This document shows positions 19,248-30,454 of a stretch of DNA of 34,650 nt, one piece after another. Position 1 is the first letter of the stretch. The number at the start of each line of letters is the position of its first letter. The position numbers were made by a program, and so were the translations under genes. The DNA lies in the NCBI GenBank assembly GCA_024195585.1, contig SWBL01000441.1:1-34650 (forward strand), read 5' to 3'. Source of the DNA: Aureobasidium sp. EXF-3400. Taxonomy: Eukaryota; Ascomycota; Dothideomycetes; Dothideales; Saccotheciaceae. The notes beneath the pieces are model-generated. The model ran no database searches. It saw only the letters and a list, made by a program, of their open reading frames with translations, and was not told the DNA's origin.

Positions 19248-21613
19248 ATGTCAAACCAACGTCGTACGACCCAACAAACTCCAAGTCCCCTGTCCCCTTT
19301 CCAAGATGACCAAATCTTGACCGAGAGCCAGTGGACTACGTTGGCGTCAATCGTTGATACTATAATATCCCCAGAGACAGAGACTAGTGGGGAAATTCCC
19401 AAGAAGACTCAACTCAAAGCTGCCGTTGATACTATCAAGTACAATACCAATGTTACAGATGAAGCTCTGTTATCGGAGTATCTAGCAGAGTCGGCAACTT
19501 CATATCCCGAATTCAGAGAGGCCATCCACAGGCTGCTCGCAGAGCAGATCCATACACAGGGAAAAAAGGAACTTCTAAGTGTCCTTGATGCTTTGACGTA
19601 GTGGATTCCTTGACCCCTCATAAAACAAATCGAGCGCTGACATGGAACAGTAATGCTCGTACTTCCTGGCTCTTGACAGGTCATTTGACACCGTTCGCAC
19701 AACTCTCCTTGCGCCAGCGAGAAAAGGTTATTCAATCATGGGCCACGGCACGTTTGCAAATCTTCCGAGTGCTCTTCAGGACGTTCAACGATATGACAAA
19801 GCTGTACTGGACGCGCACATCCCCTACGCTTGGTCGCATCTTATCTTATCCTTACACCCCTATCAATCATAGTTATGGAGCAGGCTTTGACTTCCCCTTC
19901 GTGGTGTTCCCGCCACTCCCACAGGGGTCTACGCTTATCCCAGCAACCTTCGAGACGGATGTTCTCATCATCGGTAGTGGATGCACTGGAGCAGTTGCCG
20001 CTTCTGTTATAGCACGCTCCGGGCTCGAAGTTCTAGTAGCCGAGAAAGGTTATCATTGGAAGCCAAACCACCTTCCCATGTCGGAGAAAAACGGAATGGT
20101 ACATCTTTTTGCTAATGGAGGCGTGACACTTTCAGATACTGGTAAGATGGGAATCCTAGCTGGCTCATGCTTTGGCGGAGGAGGTACTGTGAACTGGTCT
20201 GCATCGCTCCAACTCCAGCCGTTTGTCAGACAAGAATTCGCAAAGAAACACAATCTGCCATATTTTGAGAGTTCTGCATTTCAACATGACATGGACGCAG
20301 TCTGCGAAACCATGGGTGTCGGAACTCAAGCTATCAAACACAACCCTGGAAACCAGATGCTCCTGGATGGTGCAGAGAAGCTCGGCATGAAGGCGAAGCC
20401 CGTGCCCCAGAATACTGGAGGTCAAGCTCATCAATGTGGTTATTGTACACTTGGCTGTGGAAGTTGCGGCAAGAAAGGACCGACAGAGAGCTGGCTTCCT
20501 GACGCTGCTCGACATGGCGCTAAATTTGTTGAAGGCTTCCAGTGTGAGAAAGTAATATTCGCTGAGGACAAAACACAAGACGGAAAGAAGATTGCCATCG
20601 GCGCTCGAGGTGTTTGGACTTCACGAGACGAATCTGGCGGCGTGTCTGGAAAGGTGTATAGGCGTCCGGTCACAATCTACGCCAGGCGTGCCGTGGTCGT
20701 AGCTGCCGGAGCGCTTGGAGGCACCGCGCTGCTCCTCGAGAGAAGCGGCATTCAGAATCCCCATCTCGGCAAGCACTTGAAATTGCATCCTGTCAACACT
20801 TTATTCGGCGTCTTTGATAGAGACATTATGCCGTGGGAAGGTGGTATTCTGACCTCGGTTGTCAGTGAATACGAGAATATCAACTCAACAGGCTATGGCT
20901 GCAAGTTGGAATGCGTCACTATGCTTCCTAGCATGGTTCTACCATTGATGCAATGGAAATCAGGTTTGGAGTGGAAGGTACATGCTGCCAAGTTCAAGCG
21001 TATGGCAGGGTGGATATCGCTCGCTAGAGACGAAGGCGAAGGTGAAGTCTATGCTGACCCAGTAGACAAATACCGAGTCAGAGTCAAGTACGACACATCG
21101 AAGTCGGATCAGAAGAACATTGCAGTCGGCCTTGTCGCATTGGCAAAGATCGCGTTTGTCGAAGGGGCACGCGAGATTCATGTCGGTGTTGCAGGCGTAC
21201 CTCCATTCATACGCCGTCAATCTGTCAAAACGTACTCATCGGCGATCGATGCCAGCCAGACCGGGGGAAATGCTGGAGACAGGGCAAGCATAAACGACCC
21301 TGAGTTTTTGCAATGGCTGTCCCGTCTAGAACTGTTTGCTGTCAACGGACTCCCTGGGGATGCTGGGCAGGTGTCAGCTCATCAAATGGGCACTGCGAGA
21401 ATGGGTTCTTCGCCCACGAACAGTGTCGTGAACTCCCGGGGTGCGGTGTGGAATACACAGTCACTCTTCGTAGCTGACACTTCTGTTTTCCCGGGAGCAA
21501 GCGGAGTGAACCCAATGATAACAGGTATGGCAATTGCAAGAGGTATCGCCCGAGGCATTGTCGAAGACCTAGGTCTTCCTTCTACACAACAAGCACCAAA
21601 AGCGAAGCTGTGA
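19248..21613 (+). CDS. Long-chain fatty alcohol oxidase (GMC family), peroxisomal signal AKL
   Basis: Exons 19248-19597 and 19651-21613 flank a 53-nt intron (donor GTAGTG, branch CTGAC, acceptor ACAG), giving 770 residues, the usual size. The junction restores LLSVLDALT-NARTSWLLTG. The N-terminal section (LTESQWTTLASIVDTIISP) is the family's non-catalytic extension. The FAD-binding loop GSGCTG is at 225-230 after DVLII. The catalytic side has AHQMGTARMG with His694 and SGVNPMITG with Asn737, as in GMC oxidoreductases. Members oxidise long-chain alcohols to aldehydes with O2, making H2O2, after omega-hydroxylation of alkanes or fatty acids. The last three residues, AKL, fit the PTS1 signal, placing it in peroxisomes. 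The frame runs upstream only to a TTG at 19134, so I chose the ATG at 19248. All key motifs are intact. Confidence 0.93.
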
Positions 21614-23194
21614 GCAAAACAGCCCGACGAAGTGGTTGGGTGTGCGGCTTTGCTCCGCTCGAGCTGCTTCGCATTCCATGCGAGTCATTAAGCTTAAACC
21701 GAGCGGAAGCTATTACATAAGATACATAGCCAATCTACTTAGAGCACGATTTATACTTTATGGTATGCATAGCTGGAGCAACCAACCAACGCCATCATCT
21801 CCCATCTCTCGCCTACTCGCGGTCTACCTATACTATTGCCGTTTGTTCCAGAATGCCAACGTGGCGGACAGGATGGTATGGCGCCTTCCGCTGCCGCTAC
21901 GACAATAGCTTTGAAACCACGCCGCGGGGCCGAGTGCATGTACGGAAATTGGCCCAGGTCAGATGGGAATACGAACATACGAATGGTTGACAAAGCATGT
22001 GGGCAGCGTAGATGCAACACTCGTACGATGGTGCTGCGGACCTAGATGCACATCTAGAGCCTGAGCTATCTTTGCCTGACTAGGAGATGGCTGGCAGAGA
22101 GTGCGCGTCGCTTGACAGAGCAAAACATGAGACGATAGTCTGTACAGATGTTCAATTAGGTATTGCAATCCCCAACGTCCACCGCTACGCAACGCGTATG
22201 GTACTCAAGTAGATCAATGTCTTCCCCACCGAGCATGCATAATAGATTGTCTGCTTACTGATCTCCATATCAGCAAGATTCAACAGATTTCACGTTGCAA
22301 GATAGATTGCTATCTACACTCGGTTCAACACACAAATGAAGACTTTGTTGGAGTATTACCACTCGTCCGGTTTGATTTGCCAATCGATTTGCGGGGCCTC
22401 ATTCAAGCATTGGTTGAGGCTTGATGGACACGCGACACCTTACCAAGAATTGATTATGTAGCTCTGTGAGCCTCTCCCGCTTGCCGAGCTCAGCAAGTTG
22501 GATCGCAACGGTGGGCAGTCCGAAGATCCGTCTCTGCACGAGCACACTTCTTCCAGTCCGGTTCAAACGGACCGAGTTTCGCTCTTCTTCTGTTGGACTG
22601 CATGAAAATCAAAACACCACATGCAAGTTGATGCAACTACACATTGCATACAAAAAGCTAGACAAGACGTGGCTGCACCAGGGCATTGCCCTTGTTCGCC
22701 TTGGCATGTCATGTCGGCGCCAAACGGAAGAAAATGCCAATTGTACTACTGTAGACCCTTGAACCCCTCGAAGTCTATTGCGTGTATCGTCCCGCTTCGT
22801 ATCCCTGGTTTCTAACTTTTTTTCCTTGCCCTTCTTCTCGTCCCAAAAAGTAGTCTTCTTCATTTTGTAGATCAATAGTGAGACGGGTCAGGTGGGGAGG
22901 GGAGAGGACCATGCACCGAGGGTCTTCCGAAACCCAACACACCCATGGACATCATATGTGAACAAGGGACGGGTTGGGGCTCGTATGCGCTTTTTAGGAA
23001 GGCATTGGCAAGGCGAGAGTTCCGGAAAGCATGTGCTGGACGGCAGTTGTATTTGCTGTACTCGGTTGCTTCCAGTCATGATGGTCAACCTCGGCGGCCG
23101 CATAGAGTTGCGACTTGTGACTCGGTTTGTCTTTCTTGTCTCCTGCAGGATCTGCTTAGACATATACTCTGAAAATTCAACTATTCACATCAAT
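21614..23194. other. Gene-free region downstream of the FAO gene
   Basis: These 1,581 bp carry no reading frame longer than 110 codons and no domain in any frame. An upstream pyrimidine-rich run (about 22815-22845) stands out, as does a G-rich run at 22888-22908. I see no transposon ends, long repeats or RNA gene before the tRNA at 23195. Confidence 0.4.
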
Positions 23195-23282
23195 CTCTTC
23201 TTAGCTCAGTTGGTTTAGAGCGTCTGACTGTAATTGTTCGATTGTCATCAGAAGGTCCTTTGTTCGACTCAGAGAGAGGAGA
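23195..23282 (+). tRNA. tRNA-Tyr (GUA) with a 13-nt intron
   Basis: All arms fold. The acceptor CTCTTCT (23195-23201) pairs with AGAGGAG (23275-23281; one G-U). T8 A9 follow. The D stem is GCTC/GAGC with loop AGTTGGTTTA. The anticodon stem TCTGA (23223-23227) pairs with TCAGA (23248-23252). Loop C-T-G-T-A-A has anticodon GTA at 23230-23232. The 13-base intron (23234-23246) sits one base 3' of the anticodon, the standard place, and A38 follows. The variable region is AGGTC; the T arm is CTTTG, TTCGACT, CAGAG. The discriminator is A at 23282. The mature RNA would be 75 nt before CCA. Tyr tRNA genes nearly always carry such an intron in eukaryotes. Decodes UAC/UAU. It stands alone, with no second tRNA gene in the window. 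Confidence 0.96.
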
Positions 23283-23286
23283 TCAC

Positions 23287-23291
23287 TTTTT
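23287..23291 (+). terminator. RNA polymerase III terminator (T5)
   Basis: Five T residues start five bases after the tRNA-Tyr discriminator base, the usual position for a Pol III stop. Confidence 0.85.
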
Positions 23292-25412
23292 GCTTCCGCT
23301 TGCGAGATATCCTCCGCCCACATAGATCTTTTTTGCTTCCAGGTTATTCACCTAGTGGTTCGTATGTATTTTCTTTGCTGCTTCTCAATTCAGAACTCAG
23401 TGGCATGATAACGTGCTCATGCTGCATTGGAAGGACTGCGCTCTTGATCACGCTGCGCACACTAATGAATCTGGATGAAAACATGCACAACTCATCACCA
23501 TGAAGCTCCCTCGAGGACTGGACACAGAAGATAATGGCGAGATGTCTTGATTGAATAGCTTATGATAAGTAGAGAAGTAAATATATTGGGGATGGCTGTT
23601 GACGAGGACATTCAGGTGCCCACAAGATTGTCAGCTGGGTCACCCTGCCATGTACACACTTCACCACTACTTTACTAGCAATATCACAAAATAGGGTAAT
23701 CACAACTACCGCATGTTTAAATGATTGGGTCTCGGTACCTGATCAGAAACTTTCCTCTTGATCCTCGCAGGCCATGCTGTCTTTGCATCAATCGACAGTA
23801 GCTGAAGTATCTACTGTCAGATCGCCACTACTCTCCAAAGTGAGATGTGATATAGATCATGGCGACCTCTTTCTCACATCAGCTACCCAACAAGAACAGG
23901 AACAATCTATGGCAACATGATCTGAGCTGAGTTGACATGGTCCACATTTCTTTGTCCTACTGCCTGAACACCAGACAATTGTTGATTAGAGCGTGTCTTG
24001 AAAGTAGCTCGAGTTCTCCGAGATCGCCCTTCGCTCATGTTTCGTAGCAGTCAAGGCAGACTCTGTGATGGCCTTCTTGAAGAGCTCTCAAAGTGAGGTA
24101 AGGTATTTCGGCTATTACATGAACCCACAGACTATGATATGCTAGGGCATTTAATGTGCAGGAGACAAGAAGACACCTATGTATTATGGCTTGTTGAAGA
24201 ATTCTCATAACTTGACGCCAGCTATGGTCGGATCCACCTGACACACTTATCAAGTCGGAAGATGATCGATACACGAAGGTGTGCAATGTGTAAAACCTTC
24301 TGGTCACAGAAGCTGCACAGATCTAAGAAATAGGTTCATGTAGAGAGCTCAGCCATATGTGAGGCTCTTCAAGCATAGAAGCTGTAACCCAAGGTGATTC
24401 CATTATTGTAAGATGATTCGAGCTTGCCAAGAGAAAACATGATTGGGATTGTAGTCGAGAAGGACAGAGCTAGGATAATTGAACGAGTTGCTGCGGGAAT
24501 ATTCTGTGTATTGGTAGCCACATTGAGTTGTGGAGAGAAGCACCTTGCCCTGTTACTTCATAGTCTCTCTTGACACGAGGAGTGTTCGATGAGACATTCG
24601 GAATGAAAATCGAACAGAGGCTAATAAGGTCGATGTGACATCAAAGAGGTCATTCCCGTAACGCTCATGGCAGCGAAGATGCCCCGAGTTTCGTTCAAAA
24701 TCCAGGTTCATCACATGTTCTCGAACTCCCAACGTTCGCGCTGTTCGGATTGGTTAAGGTATACCGTTCTTGAAACGATACTCATGATGTAGAGGTATGA
24801 CGGGTTCGCTTCAGCATATATGAGCTGGCGGATGGGATACGACGAAGGAGATCTGCTTTTTTGTGTAGTTATGTTCCTGCTTACGGAGCCCAAATCCAGA
24901 TTAAGATACATGACGGCGTGTTCTGAACACAGAGGACATACACCAGGCTCAAAAACAGTGGTTTGCCTTTGATCATAAAAGAGTGCGCTAGAAAATCATT
25001 AAGACGCGCCCTCAATGACTTTGGTTGTCCCAGTTGAATCATAATTTCTGTGAACATAAGATGCTGCTCGAGCTCTGCAAGTCCTGCGACAGGTTAGAAT
25101 GGAAACTTTGCTCGGTAGCATCGGGTGTTAGATGCTCAACTATATGCAGCACTCTAGAACCCACACACGAACCTTCACCAGATCCAGCAGGTATCTGAGA
25201 CTCAGGAACCGAAAAGCCAGACACTCAAAGGACCCTAGGCGTATAAGGGCGTGTTCAGGTGGAGAGGTGGAAGACCGGTCGCATAAAATCAGAGACGCAC
25301 AGGGCAGACTGCCTTCTCGTTCACAGAACGAGGGTCCCAGAAAGACCGACCATAAGTCTGTGCATGTTATCGCAGAACCTGCAATCCGGAGATGTAAGGT
25401 CATATGTGTCTT
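23292..25412. other. Gene-free region between tRNA-Tyr and the orphan ORF
   Basis: About 2.1 kb with no frame above 120 codons. The sequence is somewhat more A+T-rich than the coding parts but not collapsed to A+T as heavy RIP would give. I see no terminal repeats, transposase or reverse-transcriptase motif, and no further tRNA. Old transposon remnants below recognition remain possible. Confidence 0.35.
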
Positions 25413-26420
25413 TCAGTCGAGCAAAATCTCTTTGAACACTGTCTTGTCCACTCTTTGCCAGTCGACACATTGTAACAGGGCAAGGTAGTCAAAGTCATCA
25501 GGCTGAGGCGAGTGGTGGCGGGCAACTGGCTGGCAGCTCCGGGAGCGGAGCTGGCGGATCATTTCCTGGAGTATTCGATCGAACAGGACTCGATCTAACT
25601 GTGCTATGGCGAGCTCAATGTAGTCCGTGTTGTCAATACGGTGACCTTCTCCCTTGGGCTGTGATGCGCAGAACCATACACGATACACTTTGCCAGTCTC
25701 ATGTACTTTCCTAGCCGCACGATGGTGACCAGGTCTTCCATCTTCAGGTCCGTGATGTGAACAGTGAATGTGTTTGCGGTAGTAGTGATGTAGAGTTTGA
25801 GCCAGATATAGTTTACCGCCCTCAACAGCCATGCCAACTCGAGGGTTCAGCGTCATAGAATCTAGTGGTTGCGCAGATTGTGATCCTCTGAATGGTTGGT
25901 AGGTAGGCATTGACGAACCAGATCTGATCACGTAGCTGCCTCTCTGGTGATTCAATACAGGCAAGGGCGAAGCATAAGGCAAAGCTGCCGTTTGGTCCTT
26001 GTTGTTAGTGTTATGTTGGTCATCGCGACGGGTTTGACGGCGAGCATGAGCTTGAGAATGACCTTCGCGTGACTCAAGAGGCTCAACGACTTGTTTTGCT
26101 CCGGGCGATCTTCCTTGGGGTTGGTGATCGTTATGAGAACCATCATGGCTAATATTATCACTGGAGTCATCGTCACAGCTGGGCACGATATGGCTGCGGA
26201 ACTTGACCAAAGCTTCCTCATCGATAGCAACGCCTCCCTCGGGCGAGAGCGGCCTTGTCGTGGTTTCTGCAAAGTCTGCCAAGGGTGCATGATGTTTTGC
26301 AATGCCTTGAGGTTGGTCTTCGTTGTGTTTGACACGTTTCTGAGATGGGAAGAAGGCCGGGCCGAAAGCGTCGTCTTTGACGTGCTGCTTGCTGTGGTAG
26401 GGTAAGTCTTCAGGCATCAT
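25413..26420 (-). CDS. Hypothetical protein, unrecognised
   Basis: A continuous frame of 335 residues from ATG ATG at 26420/26417 (MMPEDLPYHSKQH). The frame continues upstream only to a TTG at 26477. I do not recognise a domain. Residues 1-200 are hydrophilic, low-complexity and Asp/His/Gln/Ser-rich. The C-terminal part (about 255-335) looks folded: KVYRVWFCASQPKGEGHRID, then a helix-like YIELAIAQLDRVLFDRILQEMIRQL, then DYLALLQCVDWQRVDKTVFKEILLD. Between them is a His-rich stretch (HHYYRKHIHCSHHG) that may be an artefact. In that interval, about 25640-25830, a second frame reads TFTVHITDLKMEDLVTIVRL with more G/C-ending codons, like real coding sequence. The true gene may therefore include an intron or a pair of compensating indels. 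The ORF could also be an orphan gene. Confidence 0.5.
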   Translation of the reverse strand: MMPEDLPYHSKQHVKDDAFGPAFFPSQKRVKHNEDQPQGIAKHHAPLADFAETTTRPLSPEGGVAIDEEALVKFRSHIVPSCDDDSSDNISHDGSHNDHQPQGRSPGAKQVVEPLESREGHSQAHARRQTRRDDQHNTNNKDQTAALPYASPLPVLNHQRGSYVIRSGSSMPTYQPFRGSQSAQPLDSMTLNPRVGMAVEGGKLYLAQTLHHYYRKHIHCSHHGPEDGRPGHHRAARKVHETGKVYRVWFCASQPKGEGHRIDNTDYIELAIAQLDRVLFDRILQEMIRQLRSRSCQPVARHHSPQPDDFDYLALLQCVDWQRVDKTVFKEILLD

Positions 26421-28417
26421 TGCGAGATGAGCACGATGATTGAGAAATGCAATGGTAATTGTTGAAAGACCAAGCAATGTTGATATGACAAGCCGGGTTG
26501 AGTGTGTTGTGTATGGTGAGATGGGTTAGTATTTCGCAAACAAACCAAAGTCTTGTGAGAAGCAAAGCCGTGACTGTAACGTTTGAATCGCAGTGCTGTC
26601 TGACATTTGTATCTGAGGAAGGCGCGACTCACTTCGGTGTTGCGCGAGACGTCGACATAAAGACACGAGATGGTCAATGCCAAAGCTCGCGGCAACTTCC
26701 GGAAAGGGTTGTGCAAGAAAGCTTCAAAAAGATTTTCCAGCTGGCGACCGACATTTTTTTCCATCATCACCAAGAGCTTCTGCTTGCTTCTTCATGTCTG
26801 CGCGAACTCGCATGCGCCGCTGAGAGATATATCGAAAGCTTTCACCGTCGTATGTGTGCTTCGGCAAATGAATCTGCAATGCTCCGCCGTGGACCGGTCA
26901 ACACATCCCTGCCAACCACTAGGTATGCATCTCTTCCTTTTCATCCTGCCCGCCCTCTCGAAGTGATGAAATTCCTGCGCAAAATTCACAGACCTGTTCG
27001 GAAACAAACAATGTCGAGAAAATGCTTGGAGACCTTCTGATCTTTCATCAATTACCCTTTTCGTACAAGACTGCTGCACGTAAGCCTTGAATGCTGACTG
27101 GGAATAATAGTTATCGGCTACGCATCGCCGGATGGAACGGCAGTTCGCACGTTACAATACATAGAGCTAGATATCAAAGTATAGACACATCAAATATTTT
27201 ACCGCTCACCGAGTCTGCCGCTGCATGCAATATCCTGTTTTGCAGTCCTACGAGCGTAAGAATTCTTTCTCGGATGCCTCATTGTGTTTGCTCAGCCGTA
27301 TGCTATGAGCAAGGGTGTCATTATTTGAGGCAAGTGTTGCGAGAGGAAGCTCCAAAGCGGTCGGACACACCGTCGGCCATGCCGAGTATATCTCGTGTCG
27401 GCGATACGAATAATGCCTACAATGCGAAAGCGTGGCAGCTGGGGGCTGTGAACCTTTCCTGAAAGATATGATATCGGTAATTCAAACGCTCAGCCTTGCA
27501 GTCGAGCGAACACTGCCTGAATACCTTAGGAGAAGAAAAGGCCATCTACTTCCCGTTCTTGTACCACACATCAGCGTCGATCTTCTATACCGCTTAGTGG
27601 TTCAAGAAGCGCACACGTATTACACCCCTGGTGACACCAAATCGTGGTCACTCTACTGTGGATCAGACGCAGTCTTGGACCGCTATTCCCACCTGCCCAA
27701 CAGGGTCAGTATCGGTCGATCACAATGTACAAGTATGGATTTATGTTGATATGTTCGTATCTAGGGCAGAAGTTTTTGACAAGCACCATTCGACTTTCTG
27801 AGCATCCTGTCCAGCAACCGAGGTCTGACAAGAGACGGTTCACGTGGCGCCAGAAGCTTCAGCCCTTCAGCTGACAAGTCAACGACCGAGGGGACCCCTG
27901 GGCCCTGGCACGAACTCCATCTCTGCCGCCTTCTTTGACCGGTACTCAACACACATTGCACAAAATATCGCTGTGGTATCTCTCAACCCGCCAAAAGACC
28001 AGGATCTACGCAGTATACTGGCTGATTGGAAAGTGACAATTCCACACCGAACACTAGGGACGTTCATCCCTCTTGTTCAAGTGCTACGGTCCAATCACAG
28101 TCTGGAACACAGCCTGTGGGTCGCGTTCGCGGGGAACTTACCCAAACCAGTTAATGATCCCAATAGCTCAGACAACCTTGCCCTCTCCGAATTCTTATAC
28201 CCACGGACTCGCCGGGGTCCAAGTTCACTGCCTTTTTCCTTTTCGAGTCTGCAACTCTGCTCTTTTCCCCTTTACGGTCTCTTCTCTCCTGGTCCAAGTT
28301 CAAGTCTCTAGGAGAAGTGGAGCAAACAAGAGGCAAATCACAGCGAAAACAGTGACCGATCATCGTTTGGTCGAGAACTAGGTCTGAGCAGAACGAAAAC
28401 AGAGAAAGGAACTGACC
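26421..28417. other. 2-kb spacer between divergent orphan ORF and TF-like gene
   Basis: Several frames of 120-180 codons occur (for example 26498-27040 and 27844-28311 on the forward strand), overlapped by antisense frames. None has conserved motifs. The final 300 bp before 28418 are pyrimidine-rich and probably form the leader of the TF-like gene. No repeat or RNA gene is seen. Confidence 0.35.
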
Positions 28418-30454
28418 ATGGCGGCTGTGGGCAAATTCGTGTTCGTCAACTATACTGGCGAACCGGATGTTGAAGCCAAGCAATCTTTGCCAACCGTAAG
28501 ACAGCATGTTATGCATGACTTTTTCCGGCGGCAAAGGGAGGCAGATAACGGCGCTCCTCAAGAAGAAGTTGCTGCGCCAGAAGTTTCAGCTCCCAAATCA
28601 AAAGAATCCCGGCGGCGAAATACCAACACTCGTCAGGCTGCGTCTCAGCCGCGCCCCAAGCGCTCTTCCGTAAAAAGACCATCACGAGCTCGCAAGGATA
28701 ATCCTCAACTCCATCGCCAGTCATCTGCCTCATCAACCGAGTTGGTGTTTCTTCAAGAGTTCCCTGAAAGACCCTCTCCATCGTCCACTCGGACTCCATC
28801 TTTTGAAGAAACTTCTGATTCATCCCCGCCCGGTTTCACCGACTCAATTAGCTATACCGATTCATCATCGCCTTTGTTCTCTGTTACACAATCTGGTTCT
28901 TCTCCGGACGTGTTTGATGAGACCTCACCTCAATCTACTTCGCTTGTCCAGATTAACGCGCAAGCGTCACCTGTGTTTTTCCAAGACGATCAGTCTGCCC
29001 TACTCCAAGCTCCGAACCCTTTCCTCCACAGCCCTGCTGTTCACCGTTGGGATCCGTTTAATACACTCCCCTTGAACGGCCTTGCTGTAGATCAATTGGC
29101 AACTTGGCACTTCCACCGCCCCATCAACCGAAACAACATTTGGGAGAGCAAAGTTCTCTGGCTTGACAAAGTCGACAACCACTTCAGAAGGGGTTTGTGG
29201 AGCATTGCACTCACAAGCACCCCACTATTTCACATTTTACTTTGCATTGCGGAGATGAAACGCAGCGTTCTTACTGGGGATCGGAATCAAATCAGCTACT
29301 TTGAACACAATATTGCTGCTATGCGCGCAGTCTCACAAGGCGTTTCGAGACTATCTAGCCTTCCTCAATTCGCAGGCACGCACGGCATGGCTTTACCTAG
29401 TAAGTTGTTGAGAGTTGAGAAAACCTGAAGATCATACTGACATTGGACAGCGGACGACACCTCTGGCTTGGCGGATACATCATCAGATACCTTCGTCATG
29501 TTGGTAGCCATCCAAGTAAACTTGGCTCTGGGTGACAAAGAGTATGATGCCGCGAAGACACATATGCGGTGTGTTACCGATCTTGTCAACAAAGCTGGTG
29601 GCCTCCAATCTTTCGGCTACACGCAATGGCGTCACACAATTTGGAACGACATGAAGCTAGCGTCTGCACTCCTGGAGAGACCGATGCTTGAATATGGTCT
29701 GCGAATGGAGTCAATCAATGCTTCATTCCCTCCCGAGGTAAATGCCGAAGCTCACCGTCTGGCATTGGAAACGATACGCATGATTCCAACATCAGAGACA
29801 TTGACATCGGAGTTGTCGTATGATCTATTCAACCGTCTCCATCAAGTGTCCCTGACTTTTGACACCACACTAAGTCAAGAGGCACACTTCATGGCTTTTG
29901 AAAACGCCTTATACACTATTGTGTACCAATTGTGCAACTCTATTGCAGATAGCCAGTCAAACGTTGAGTGCAGCGCCACGGATATGTTGATCTTGGGCGC
30001 CCAACTCTGCACTTGGACATGCATGCCGTCGTTGGTCAACATGCGTGCACTTTTCAACACAGTCATCAACGCCATCCAATCAAAGATGGTTTACCGTCTC
30101 TGGAATGGTCTCAAGCCAGACCTGATCCTACAGTGGGAGTCGACCGCAAAGCTCGATTCGCTTCTCTGGGTCTTGTTCCAAGCTTCATCTGCAGCCATCA
30201 ATGTTGTCTCGAGTGGAGAAACGTGGATGCCGAACTACATGTTGGAGTCTTTCCTGACGACTACCAAACAAGTAACCATGAGATTGCAAATTCGCAGTTT
30301 GGCACACTTCGAGAGGACATTGAGAAGTTTCCCATACAGCGAAAATGTGTTTGGCGAAGATTGCAGAATGTTATGGTCGCAGATGGGACTTGACGATACT
30401 GGCATTATTGACGGAATGGTGTCTCCAAACTCGGTGATTGTCGAGGAAATGTGA
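28418..30454 (+). CDS. Fungal transcription factor-like protein (DUF3468/Fungal_trans_2 type), no zinc cluster
   Basis: Exons 28418-29399 and 29451-30454 join across a 51-nt intron (donor GTAAGT, branch CTGAC, acceptor ACAG), giving 661 residues. The start has the strong context ACCATGG. The N-terminus KFVFVNYTGEPD...TVRQHVMHDFFRRQR matches a block (FVFV..T.P......R.HVM....R.RR) found at the front of many filamentous-fungal regulators-like proteins that lack Zn2Cys6. Residues about 45-200 are basic then Ser/Pro-rich and disordered. From about 210 on the chain is helical, with LFHILLCIAEMKRS, the AAKTHMRCVTDLVNKAGGL segment typical of this family, and a long all-helical end. I see no Cys pattern for DNA binding. 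It could be a co-regulator or a non-DNA-binding relative. Its targets cannot be inferred: its neighbours are an orphan ORF and a secreted protein. Confidence 0.8.

Noticed and set aside
26498..27040. 180-codon forward frame upstream of the orphan ORF
   Set aside because: No recognisable feature, and its composition resembles random translation of intergenic DNA.
27844..28311. 155-codon forward frame before the TF-like gene
   Set aside because: It ends in a Pro/Ser/Leu/Phe-rich stretch typical of a translated pyrimidine-rich leader, has no domain, and does not splice in frame to 28418 in any evident way.
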